From contig CAJNDS010001551.1 in NCBI GenBank assembly GCA_905221605.1, positions 1-14,351 of the forward strand: a DNA stretch of 14,351 nucleotides. Reading direction: 5' to 3'. Under the pieces are notes generated by a model. It ran no database searches and was not told the origin of the DNA. It saw only the letters and a program-made list of their open reading frames with translations. Positions 1 through 7,663 of the stretch are shown one piece after another (position 1 is the first letter of the stretch; every line of letters starts with the position of its first letter). This DNA comes from Symbiodinium natans (Eukaryota > Sar > Dinophyceae > Suessiales > Symbiodiniaceae). The position numbers and the translations under genes are program-made.

Positions 1-626
1 CTCTCAAAAGAAACGCCCGTTCCATCGCCCATTTACTCTTCAATTCGCTTCCTTATCTCCTATGCTCTTTTCCTTATTCATTGCAACAGGAGAAGACAGG
101 AAAAGGGCCTCCATTCCCCTCTTGTTCTTCCTTTCTTGTGTGTTTGTCATATAAAGGGGAACAGGAGAAGAGAAGGGAAAGAGAAGGGGAGAGGAGCGAT
201 GAAAGGAACACAATTTTAATGGGAAGAGCCAAGAAAAGAATGGAAGAGAGATGAATAAAGGAGAAGGAGAGACAACACAAGTTGCAAAGAAGATGGCGCT
301 CTTCTTAATCCATCCCCTCTCCCTTATCTCTCCCTTCCCTTTTTCTTTTCGAAATAAGAAAAACTAAGCAGGAAGAATTATGAAAAGGAGAAGGGTAAGG
401 AAAAGAGCAGAAGAGATAGGCCGAAAAGAGTGATATGATGAAGTATGGCAAGGCCACACTCAAGGAGTCACCCTCTGCTTACCCTCCCACTGCCGTTATC
501 ATACAAGTTCCTTTATTGTGGTTTATCAGCTAAACGGAAACAGAAGGAGAGAAGGGAAAGAGAAGTGAGAGAGGAGAGACAACAAGGATGCCATTTTAAT
601 TTTCTGGAAGGGTATTGAAAAGAAGA
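1..626. repeat. Diverged flank of family R (purine/pyrimidine-alternating repeats)
   Basis: Positions 1 to about 300 closely match about 1422-1735 in unit 1, sharing the block that runs from CTCTCAAAAG through GGCCTCCATTCCCCTC to TAATGGGAAGAGCC. Positions about 412-560 are a much more diverged relative of about 785-950: both have GATATGATGAAGTATGG or AATATGCTGAAGCATGG, followed by a CCCTC-rich stretch and then a GA-rich block. The strand alternates between GA-rich and CT-rich tracts of 30-80 bases. No credible coding frame is present; the only open frames are short and compositionally biased. This is the left outside flank of the large tandem duplication, which begins at 627. Confidence 0.75.
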
Positions 627-1156
627 GAAAAGACAAGAAACAAGGAGACGGATCGCACTCTTCTTTATCTATCATCCTTGTCTTTCCCTTTTCCCTCTAT
701 AATTAGAAAAACAGGCGCCCTCTCTCGTCTTCAGGAACCCGTTCACTTTTTCCGTTTGGGAACAAGGAAAAGAACAGAGAGGCGATAGGGCGAGAGGAAG
801 AATATGCTGAAGCATGGGGAGGGTCTACGGGCAAAGAGCCAACCCCGCTCACTTGCCCCATCCATTGTGAAAAGAACAGGGCCTCCTTCCCCTCTTGTTC
901 TTCCTTTCTTGCGTTTTTGTCATTTAAGGGGGAACAGCAGAAGAGAAGGGAAAGAGAAGGAGAGAGGAGCGATGAAAGGGACACAATTTTAATGGGAAGA
1001 GCCAAGAAAAGAACAGAAGAGAGATGAATAAAGGAGAGGGAGAGACAAAACAAGGCGCAAAGAAGATGGCACTCTTCTTTATCTATCCTCTCTCCCTTAT
1101 CTCTGCAAGGAATAGAACAGACAGGAAGCAAGGAGACGGAGTGACAAAACTTGTCG

Positions 1157-1224
1157 CAAAGCTTTATATATCTCCCTTGTCTCTCCCTAATTAGAAAAAA
1201 CCAATCTTGCTATTCACAGATAGA
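1157..1224 (+). repeat. 68-bp dispersed module, copy 1
   Basis: The module starts CAAAGCTTTATATATCTCCC, continues CTTGTCTCTCCCTAATTAG, and ends with CAATCTTGCTATTCACAGAT. It occurs six times in the window, four times inside family R and twice outside it. The TTTATATAT stretch looks TATA-box-like, but no gene follows, so a promoter role is only a possibility. Confidence 0.8.
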
Positions 1225-1812
1225 TAGGCGCCCTTCTTCCTCTTCAGGGAATCGTCTTTCCCTTATTTTGCTTTTTTGAAGCGAATAAGAAAAACAACAG
1301 ATAAGAAGAGAGGACAGGGAATGACTAGGTAAAGAGAGGAGCTCTTCAATTTTCCTCCCTATCTCTTATGTTACTTTTCCTTCTTGGGGGATGTCTTTTT
1401 TCTCCCTTGAAGATGCAGAAAACTCTCAAAAGGAACACCCGTTCCAGTTCCATCGCCCATTTACTCTTCAATTCCCTTCCTTATCTCCTATGCTCTTTTC
1501 CTTATTCATTGCAGCAGGAGAAGACAGGAAAAGGGCCTCCATTCCCCTCTTGTTCTTCCTTTCTTGTGTTTTTTGTCATTTAAGGGGGAACAGCAGAAGA
1601 GAAGGGAAAGAGAAGGAGAGAGGAGCGATGAAAGGAACACAATTTTAATGGGAAGAGCCAAGAAAAGAATAGAAGAGAGATGAATAAAGGAGAGGGAGAG
1701 ACAAAACAAGGCGCAAAGAAGATGGCACTCTTCTTTATCTATCCTCTCTCCCTGATCTCTGCAAGGAATAGAACAGACAGGAAGCAAGGAGACGGAGTGA
1801 CAAAACTTGTCG

Positions 1813-1880
1813 CAAAGCTTTATATATCTCCCTTGTCTCTCCCTAATTAGAAAAAACCAATCTTGCTATTCACAGATAGG
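1813..1880 (+). repeat. 68-bp dispersed module, copy 2
   Basis: Same module, in the second 656-bp copy of unit 1. It is followed by GGTACAGTACCC rather than the AGATAGGCGCCC of copy 1, so divergence from copy 1 starts right after it. Confidence 0.8.
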
Positions 1881-2099
1881 TACAGTACCCTTCCTCCTCT
1901 TCAGGAAATCGCCTTTCCCTTATTTTGCGTTTTGAAGCGACTAAGAAAAACAACAGATAAGAAGAGATGACAGGGAATGACTAAGTAAAGAGAGGATCTC
2001 TTCAATGTCCCTCCCTTTTTCTTATGTTACTTTTCCTTCTTGGGGGGTCCTTTTTTCTCCCTTGAAGATGCAGAAAACGATCAAAAAGGACACCCGTTC

Positions 2100-2442
2100 C
2101 ATCGCCCATATATAGGGAGACAGAGAAATCATGAGCATCAGCTGGGTTTGCTGCACCACTCAAAACTTCTCAAGTGACCTAGGCGCACTCTGCGCCTATA
2201 CGAGTACATTACAAGTACAAGTGCAAGTACAAGCCTTCGTTTTTGAGGTAGAGGGCACGAAAGGTGGAGGAGGGCTGGGGGGGGTGGGGTAAAAGAATTA
2301 TGTAAAACTACTTATAATACAGTTTATGAAGTGGGCTCTTTTTTCTCCTTTGGCTAATTTTGGGCAACATTTGCCCTTTGGGCCCAATTTGGCCCCAAAA
2401 AAAACGGCCCCAAAGGGCCCAACAACGGGAAACGTGCGGCTG
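2100..2442. other. Spacer with small hairpins and G-rich run, unit 1
   Basis: No gene seen. A short perfect hairpin lies at 2180-2198 (arms TAGGCGCA and TGCGCCTA, loop CTC). A six-base CAAGTA/CAAGTG run lies at about 2208-2235. A G-rich run at 2272-2289 (GGG, CT, eight G, T, GGGG) could form a quadruplex. A 10-bp stem GCCCTTTGGG (2373-2382) pairs with CCCAAAGGGC (2409-2418) just before the 87-bp satellite. Confidence 0.6.
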
Positions 2443-2983
2443 GATTTGGCCAAATTTTGCCGGACAGTCTGCGGGCAAAATTTGGCCAAATCGGGCTGCT
2501 CTTCGTAGGCGATGAGAAATGCGCGGCTCGATTTGGCCAAATTTTGCCAAGCAGCCTCCGGGCAAAATTTGGCCAAATCGGGCTGCTCTTCGTAGGCGAT
2601 GAAAAAGGTGCGGCTCGATTTGGCCAAATTTTGCCGGGCAGCTTTCGGGCAAAATTTGGCCAAATCGGGCTGCTCTTCGTAGGCGATGAGAAAGGCGCGG
2701 CTCGATTTGGCCAAATTTTGCCGAGCAGCTTTCGGGCAAAATTTGGCCAAATCGGGCTGCTCTTCGTAGGCGATGAGAAAGGCGCGGCTCGATTTGGCCA
2801 AATTTTGCCGAGCAGCTTTCGGGCAAAATTTGGTCAAATCGGGCTGCTCTTCGTAGGCGATGAGAAATGCGCGGCTCGATTTGGCCAAATTTTGCCAAGC
2901 AGCCTCCGGGCAAAATTTGGCCAAATCGGGCAGCTCTTCGTATGCGATGAGAAATGCGCGGCTCGATTTGGCCAAATTTTGCC
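2443..2983. repeat. 87-bp hairpin satellite, unit 1 (six periods plus terminal arm)
   Basis: The anchor ATTTGGCCAA recurs at 2444, 2531, 2618, 2705, 2792, 2879 and 2966, exactly 87 bp apart. Each period is GATTTGGCCAAATTTTGCC (19), a 12-nt loop such as AAGCAGCCTCCG, the exact inverse arm GGCAAAATTTGGCCAAATC (19), and a 37-nt spacer beginning GGGCTGCTCTTCG. Each unit can therefore fold into a 19-bp stem. Because 87 is divisible by 3 and the unit lacks stops in several frames, frames of 184-225 codons run across it on both strands. I treat these as repeat artefacts. Confidence 0.93.
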
Positions 2984-3194
2984 CGGAGCTTCCCCCCCTC
3001 CCAAGAATTAAATAGTGATTAATTTAAGTACGACGGGGAGGTTTCGGATTGAAATTATTTAAATTTTTAATTCTTAGGGGGCGGGGAGGGTGGTTCCCCC
3101 CCCTTTTCGGATTTCAACTATTTAAACTATATAATGTATTTACATTATTTGAATTGTTTAAATTGTTTAAATTACATGATGTAAATCATTTAAT
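2984..3194. other. AT-rich linker with C-run and G-run clusters, unit 1
   Basis: A C-rich run (about 2991-3002) followed by AAGAATTAAA (3003-3012) is mirrored by TTTAATTCTT (3066-3075) followed by a G-rich run. This makes a long imperfect hairpin whose outer part pairs C with G. A second C run follows at about 3096-3104. After that come TTTAAAT-type AT-rich sequence and an inverted pair around TTACATGATGTAAA. No gene seen. Confidence 0.6.
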
Positions 3195-3262
3195 CAAAGC
3201 TTTATATATCTCCCTTGTCTCTCCCTAATTAGAAATACCAATCTTGCTATTCACAGATAGGT
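3195..3262 (+). repeat. 68-bp dispersed module, copy 3 (outside family R)
   Basis: The module lies between the AT-rich linker and the 28-bp palindromic satellite, away from its usual flanks. It matches copies 1 and 2 from CAAAGCTTTATATAT to CACAGATAGGT except that AGAAAAAACC reads AGAAATACC. Clean loss of homology on both sides indicates it moved as a discrete segment. Confidence 0.8.
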
Positions 3263-3299
3263 GCACTTCTCATGCTTTTTTGTGTTAGCACGGCTCTAC

Positions 3300-3600
3300 T
3301 GACACATATTCCGCGAAAAATGTGTCATGCTTTTTGTCTTAGCAGAACTCTCGTGACACATATTCCGCGGAAAATGTGTCATGTTTTTTTTTGTTAGCAC
3401 GCCTCTACTGACACATATTCCGCGGAAAATGTGTCATGCTTTTTGTGTTAGCACAGCTCTACTGACACATATTCCGCGGGAAAAGTGTCATGTTTATGTT
3501 GCTAAGAGAACTCTGGTGACACATATTCCGCGAAAAATGTGTCATGCTTTTTTTGTGGTAGCACGGCTCTACTGACACATATTCAGCGGAAAAATTGTCA
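3300..3600. repeat. 54-56-bp satellite with 28-bp near-palindrome, unit 1
   Basis: Six copies of a near-palindrome start at 3300, 3354, 3409, 3463, 3517 and 3573. Outer arms are TGACACAT and ATGTGTCA around a CCGCGG centre (ATTCCGCGGAAA). Intervening 26-28-nt segments are T-rich then CTCTACTG-like and are clearly related to one another (TGCTTTTTGTGTTAGCAC and variants). Centres vary: CCGCGA, CCGCGG, CAGCGG. This is a satellite with regular spacing, not a CRISPR array, because its spacers are homologous. Open frames of 63-74 codons here are repeat artefacts. Confidence 0.9.
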
Positions 3601-3889
3601 TGTTTTTGGTGAAATTTACGAACACTTACCCCCCGATAAGCAAGACTTGGAATCACTCCGTTACAAGCAATCAATATTGGCACGCGGCCATTTTTTTTTT
3701 CTCAACTATCTCAAAGGGCGCAGTGTCTAGATCGCAAGCATAATTTCATTGTGTCTTGACGCATCATAGTGTACCAAAGTCTCTGCATCATAAGCATTGT
3801 TTTCTTTGCGCTTTAGTACAGTTTTTTGTACTAAGGTCTTTAAGCTGTAAGCACTTTTAACGGGAAAGGGCGAGGAGGATAGCTTATGA
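3601..3889. other. Low-repeat stretch without a recognisable gene, unit 1
   Basis: This is the least repetitive part of the unit. It holds a small hairpin (TTAGTAC at 3813-3819, loop AGTTTTTT, GTACTAA at 3828-3834) and two related GCATCATA words. A 60-codon frame on the minus strand (3727-3909) stays open in both units with one coding change (Thr to Pro), but it runs into the neighbouring palindrome cluster and matches nothing I know. A small gene cannot be excluded but is not supported. Confidence 0.5.
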
Positions 3890-4130
3890 TAACTATGACA
3901 ATTTATCATAATTATGATACCTTATCATAAGTATGATAACTTATGATAACTTATCATAATTATAATAACTTATCATAATTATGAAAAGTTGCTTATCATA
4001 TTTATCATACTCTGAGATAAAGAACTTGAAGTTATCATAATTATGATAATTTAGATCGGGAAGCTAAAGTTATCATAATTATGATAACTTATGATGGGGA
4101 AGTTGAAGTCATCATAATTATGATAACTTC
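3890..4130. repeat. ATCATAATTATGAT palindrome cluster, unit 1
   Basis: Six or more copies of the 14-bp perfect palindrome ATCATAATTATGAT or near-variants, mostly within TTATCATAATTATGATAA. The best is 24 bp and perfect at 4067-4090; another is 26 bp with one mismatched pair at 4105-4130. They are spaced irregularly and interleaved with GAAGTT or GAAGCT words. Any one could extrude as a small cruciform, or act as a site for a dimeric DNA-binding protein; neither is shown. Confidence 0.85.
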
Positions 4131-4334
4131 AGGTTGGTAGTTTGGAGTGGAGGGGCAGGAGGGGTTAGGTGCGAGTGGTGTGGGTGTAGTAAATTGTTGC
4201 AAGGGGGCTTGTTGGGGGTGATGGGGTCGGGGAGCAGGTTGCAGGTGCGACGCGGTGCGTGGGGTGGCGCTCTGCGAAGTGAGGTGGAAAATTGGGGAGG
4301 GGTAGGGGAGGGGAGAGGAGGGGTTAAAGCACAA
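4131..4334 (+). other. G-rich stretch with quadruplex motif, unit 1
   Basis: About 200 bases of G/T-rich plus strand. It ends in four runs of four G separated by one- or two-base loops (4294-4313, GGGGAGGGGTAGGGGAGGGG). That is a textbook intramolecular quadruplex motif with short loops. The strand then switches abruptly to C-rich sequence. Frames of 101-130 codons overlapping here are low complexity and not called. Confidence 0.75.
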
Positions 4335-4671
4335 GCCCTCCAGCCCCTCCCCTCCAGCCCCTCCCCTCCAGCCCCTCCCCTCCAGCCCCTCCAACCCCTC
4401 CAGCCCCTGCAGAGCCCTCCAGCCAGCCCCTCCAGCCCGCCCCTCCAGCCAGCCCCTCCAGGCGCCCCTTCAGCCTCCAGGTTCCTCCAGCCACTCCAGT
4501 TCTTCCAGTTCCTCCAGCCCCTCTAGCCTCTCCAACCCCTCCAGCCCTTGCAGCAGCCCCTCCAGCCAGCCAGCCCCTCCAGCCCCCTCCAGCCCCCTCC
4601 AGCCCCTCCAGCTCCAGCCCATCCCTTCAGCCTCCAGGTTCCTCCAGTTCCTCCAGCCCCTCCAGCCCTAC
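4335..4671. repeat. C-rich CCTCCAG satellite, unit 1
   Basis: Degenerate tandem repeats of about 9-15 bp built on CCAGCCCCTCC, with variants such as CCAGTTCCTCC. The minus strand is G-rich with runs of four G, so quadruplexes are possible on that strand too. The plus strand reads as a proline/leucine/glutamine low-complexity frame, which is not evidence for a gene. Confidence 0.9.
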
Positions 4672-4707
4672 CTAAATAATTTAGTTTATGGCTTGGCTGA
4701 GTTTCCC

Positions 4708-4877
4708 CACAATTAAATTAATTTAAACGATTTAAACGATTTAATTGGGTCCAATTAAATCGTTTAAATCCGACGCCTCAATTAAATAATTTAATTAGAC
4801 CGTAGGATTTAAACGATTTAATTGGACCCAATTAAATCGTTTAAATCGTTTAAATCGTATAAATTAATTTAATTGTG
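4708..4877. repeat. 170-bp long hairpin, unit 1
   Basis: The left arm 4708-4771 (CACAATTAAATTAATTTA... to GTTTAAATCC) is the inverse of the right arm 4805-4877 (GGATTTAAACG... to TTTAATTGTG). The right arm has one extra TTTAAACGA-type unit. The 33-nt loop (4772-4804) starts GACGCCTC, ends AGACCGTA and contains its own palindrome AATTAAATAATTTAATT. Confidence 0.9.
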
Positions 4878-4906
4878 GTGGGAGGTGAGTACAGACAAGC
4901 ACAGAG

Positions 4907-4981
4907 CCAATCAAATTATTTAAATCCGACGCCTCAATTAAATAATTTAATTAGACCGTAGGATTTAAATGATTTAATTGG
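4907..4981. repeat. Shorter hairpin with the same loop, unit 1
   Basis: The arms CCAATCAAATTATTTAAATCC and GGATTTAAATGATTTAATTGG pair with two mismatched positions. The 33-nt loop between them is identical to the loop of the larger hairpin at 4708-4877. About 30 bp of unrelated sequence separates the two hairpins. Confidence 0.85.
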
Positions 4982-5071
4982 TTTGGGTTTGCGATTTAAC
5001 TCTTTGGCATAAAAGCTGAACCGAAAATCTTAGGGACCAGGGCTTGCGATTTGACTCCTTGCTCACCCCAT
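4982..5071. other. Short spacer with a direct repeat, unit 1
   Basis: Two related words, TGCGATTTAACTCTTT (4990) and TGCGATTTGACTCCTT (5045), lie 55 bp apart in direct orientation. No gene seen. Confidence 0.5.
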
Positions 5072-5710
5072 AATCATAATGATATAAGACGGAAACATAT
5101 AATAAAGATGACAAAAAGATGATAAACGACTACAAAAAGATGACAGAAAGATGATAAAATATGATAAAAGATGACAAAAAGATGATAAAAGATGATAAAA
5201 GATGATAACGATAGAAGATGATTAAGATAAAATGCTTTCAAAAACAAAGTCCAAACGATGACCCGATTAAAAGATGATAAAAGATGATAAAAAGATGACA
5301 AAAAAGATGATAAAGGATTATAACAAAAAGATAACAAAAGGTGATAACGATAGAATATGATTAGGATAAAGGATGCTTTCCAAACAAGATCCAAACGATG
5401 ACCCGATTAAAAGATGATAAAAGATGATAAAAATATGACAAAATGATAAAAGATTACAACAAAAAGATAACAAAAATGTGATAACGATAGAATATGATTA
5501 GGATAAAGGATGCTTTCCAAATAAGATCCAAACGATGACCCGATTAAAAGATGACAAAAGATGATGAAAATATGACAAAAATGATAAAAGATTACAACAA
5601 AAAGGTAACAAAAAGGTGATAACGATAGAATATGATTATGACAAAGGATGCTTTCCAAATAAGATCCAAACGATGACCCGATTAGAAGATGATTAAAGGT
5701 GACAAAAAGA
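5072..5710. repeat. ~138-bp GATGATAAAA satellite, unit 1
   Basis: The anchor CCAAACGATGACCCGATTA recurs at 5251, 5391, 5528 and 5666, spaced 140, 137 and 138 bp. Between anchors lie short AAAGATGATA/AAAGATGACA words and a GATAGAATATGATTAGGATAAAGG segment. The minus strand reads as a Phe/Leu/Ile/Ser/His-rich hydrophobic frame (106 and 83 codons) that is purely a product of the words CATCTTTT and TATCATCT. Confidence 0.9.
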
Positions 5711-5842
5711 ATAAATTAATTGAACTAATTGTACAGAATTGAATTAAATTATTTAAATCCCCCGGCCTCTTTAAATAATTTAAATAATTTAAACAAGTTA
5801 CATGGTCGGAAATTCGGCCTCAGGCGACTCCGGCCCAGAGCC
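5711..5842. repeat. Single copy of AT-array unit with GC core, end of unit 1
   Basis: GAATTAAATTATTTAAAT, CCCCCGGCCTC, TTTAAATAA repeats, then the GC core from 5804 (GGTCGGAAATTCGGCCTC...). The core is cut at CAGAGCC by the duplication junction, so its usual tail (TGGATTTGGGAGCATT) is missing here. This ties the 5.2-kb module to the terminal AT array. Confidence 0.85.
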
Positions 5843-6372
5843 GAAAAGACAAGAAACAAGGAGACGGATCGCACTCTTCTTTATCTATCATCCTTGTCTT
5901 TCCCTTTTCCCTCTATAATTAGAAAAACAGGCGCCCTCTCTCGTCTTCAGGAACCCGTTCACTTTTTCCGTTTGGGAACAAGGAAAAGAACAGAGAGGCG
6001 ATAGGGCGAGAGGAAGAATATGCTGAAGCATGGGGAGGGTCTACGGGCAAGGAGCCAACCCCGCTCACTTGCCCCATCCATTGTGAAAAGAACAGGGCCT
6101 CCTTCCCCTCTTGTTCTTCCTTTCTTGCGTTTTTGTCATTTAAGGGGGAACAGCAGAAGAGAAGGGAAAGAGAAGGAGCGAGGAGAGATAACAATAACAC
6201 CATATTAATGGGAAGAGCCAAGAAAAGAATAGAAGAGAGATGAATAAAGGAGAGGGGGAGACAAAACAAGGCGCAAAGAAGATGGCACTCTTCTTTATCT
6301 ATCCTCTCTCCCTTATCTCTGCAAGGAATAGAACAGACAGGAAGCAAGGAGACGGAGTGACAAAACTTGTCG

Positions 6373-6440
6373 CAAAGCTTTATATATCTCCCTTGTCTCT
6401 CCCTAATGAGAAAAAACCAATCTTGCTATTCACAGATAGA
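6373..6440 (+). repeat. 68-bp dispersed module, copy 4
   Basis: Counterpart of 1157-1224. It reads CCTAATGAGAAAAAACC, one base different from CCTAATTAG in unit 1. Confidence 0.8.
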
Positions 6441-7027
6441 TAGGTGCCCTTCTTCCTCTTCAGGAAATCGCCTTTCCCTTATTTTGCTTTTTGAAGCGAC
6501 TAAGAAAAACAACAGATAAGAAGAGAGGACAGGGAATGACTAGGTAAAGAGAGGAGCTCTTCAATTTTCCTCCCTATCTCTTATGTTACTTTTCCTTCTT
6601 GGGGGATGTCTTTTTTCTCCCTTGAAGATGCAGAAAACTCTCAAAAGGAACACCCGTTCCAGTTCCATCGCCCATTTACTCTTCAATTCCCTTCCTTATC
6701 TCCTATGCTCTTTTCCTTATTCATTGCAACAGGAGAAGACAGGAAAAGGGCCTCCATTCCCCTCTTGTTCTTCCTTTCTTGTGTTTTTTGTCATATAAAG
6801 GGGAACAGCAGAAGAGAAGGGAAAGAGAAGGAGAGAGGAGCGATGAAAGGAACACAATTTTAATGGGAAGAGCCAAGAAAAGAATAGAAGAGAGATGAAT
6901 AAAGGAGAGGGAGAGACAAAACAAGGCGCAAAGAAGATGGCACTCTTCTTTATCTATCCTCTCTCCCTGATCTCTGCAAGGAATAGAACAGACGGGAAGC
7001 AAGGAGACGGAGTGACAGAACTTGTCG

Positions 7028-7095
7028 CAAAGCTTTATATATCTCCCTTGTCTCTCCCTAATTCGAAAAAGCCAATCTTGCTATTCACAGATAGG
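7028..7095 (+). repeat. 68-bp dispersed module, copy 5
   Basis: Counterpart of 1813-1880. It reads AATTCGAAAAAGCC where unit 1 has AATTAGAAAAAACC. Confidence 0.8.
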
Positions 7096-7316
7096 TACAG
7101 TACCCTTCCTCCTCTTCAGGAAATCGCCTTTCCCTTATTTTGCGTTTTGAAGCGACTAAGAAAAACAACAGATAAGAAGAGATGACAGGGAATGACTAAG
7201 TAAAGAGAGGATCTCTTCAATGTCCCTCCCTTTTTCTTATGTTACTTTTCCTTCTTGGGGGGTCCTTTTTTCTCCCTTGAAGATGCAGAAAACGATCAAA
7301 AAGGACACCCGTTCCA

Positions 7317-7663
7317 TCGCCCATATACAGGGAGACAGAGAAATCATGAGCATCAGCTGGGTTTGCTGCACCACTCAAAACTTCTCAAGTGACCTAGGCA
7401 CACTCTGCGCCTATACGAGTACATTACAAGTACAAGTGCAAGTACAAGCCTTCGTTTTTGAGGTAGAGGGCACGAAAGGTGGAGGAGGGCTGGGGGGGGG
7501 TGGGGTAAAAGAATTATGTAAAACTACTTATAAGGTTTATACAGTTTATGAAGTGGGCTCTTTTTTCTCCTTTGGCTAATTTTGGGCAACATTTGCCCTT
7601 TGGGCCCAATTTGGCCTCAAAAAAACGGCCCCAAAGGGCCCAACAATGGGAAACGTGCGGCTG
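7317..7663. other. Spacer with small hairpins and G-rich run, unit 2
   Basis: Counterpart of 2100-2442. The G run is nine bases long (7492-7500) instead of eight. The hairpin counterpart of 2180-2198 has lost one pair (AGGCACA for AGGCGCA). A few extra bases (GGTTTATAC) precede CAGTTTATGAAG. No gene seen. Confidence 0.6.

Larger units (their letters stand above)
627..2100. repeat. Family R purine/pyrimidine repeat block, unit 1
   Basis: This block contains two close copies of a 656-bp period, roughly 880-1440 and 1536-2096; for example GGAACAGCAGAAGAG lies at 931 and again at 1587. A more diverged relative occupies about 627-880. Each copy runs through a GA-rich block, a CT-rich block (CTCTCCCTTATCTC), a GCTTTATATATCTCCC segment, AGAAAAAACC, a CT-rich block and CTTCTTGGGGG. 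Open frames of 62-142 codons occur on both strands but follow composition: serine/leucine/phenylalanine-rich on one strand, lysine/arginine/glutamate-rich on the other. None resembles a known family, and I do not call genes. Confidence 0.8.
627..5842 (+). repeat. Large tandem duplication, unit 1 (5216 bp)
   Basis: This segment recurs immediately downstream at 5843-11167 in the same orientation. The offset is 5216 at the left end, 5215 through most of family R, 5306 after the 87-bp satellite and 5325 after the C-rich satellite, so most length change lies inside internal satellites. The left edge is set at GAAAAGACAAG (627), preceded by AGAAGA here. The right edge is CAGAGCC (5836-5842), which joins directly to GAAAAGAC of unit 2. 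I see no shared bases at the join. Matching is nearly complete by eye, but I did not compute percent identity. Confidence 0.95.
5843..7316. repeat. Family R purine/pyrimidine repeat block, unit 2
   Basis: Counterpart of 627-2100 with the same two 656-bp-period copies, and nearly identical to unit 1. The exception is a patch of nine mismatches between 6179 and 6204 (unit 1: 963-988) with no length change. The patch reads GATAACAATAACACC instead of GATGAAAGGGACACA. Confidence 0.8.

Noticed and set aside
703-1131. 142-codon minus-strand frame, repeated at 5919-6347
   Set aside because: Its Ser/Leu/Phe-rich stretches are direct translations of GA-rich tracts. Conservation between units only reflects the recent duplication, and related family R copies break the frame.
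2298-3011. Open frames of 184-225 codons on both strands across the 87-bp satellite
   Set aside because: Several frames on both strands are open at once because the period is a multiple of three and lacks stops. They end at the array edges and show no known domain.
3300-3600. CRISPR array
   Set aside because: The intervals between the 28-bp repeats are homologous to one another rather than unique, the repeats vary, and no cas-like gene is near.
3813-3834. Possible intrinsic terminator
   Set aside because: The stem is only seven pairs and AT-rich, the T run is in the loop rather than after the stem, and there is no gene upstream.
3727-3909. 60-codon minus-strand frame in the low-repeat stretch, also at 9033-9215
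   Set aside because: Too short, no recognised family, and its start lies inside the palindrome cluster. Conservation between units is uninformative because the duplication is recent.
4134-4526. Proline/leucine/glutamine-rich 130-codon frame
   Set aside because: Low-complexity translation of the CCTCCAG satellite. The opposite strand is open as well.
5074-5658. Hydrophobic minus-strand frames resembling membrane proteins
   Set aside because: Made entirely from repeated AAAGATGATAAAA words. The repetition of His-Leu-Leu-Ser-Ser-Phe blocks tracks the DNA repeat, not a protein fold.
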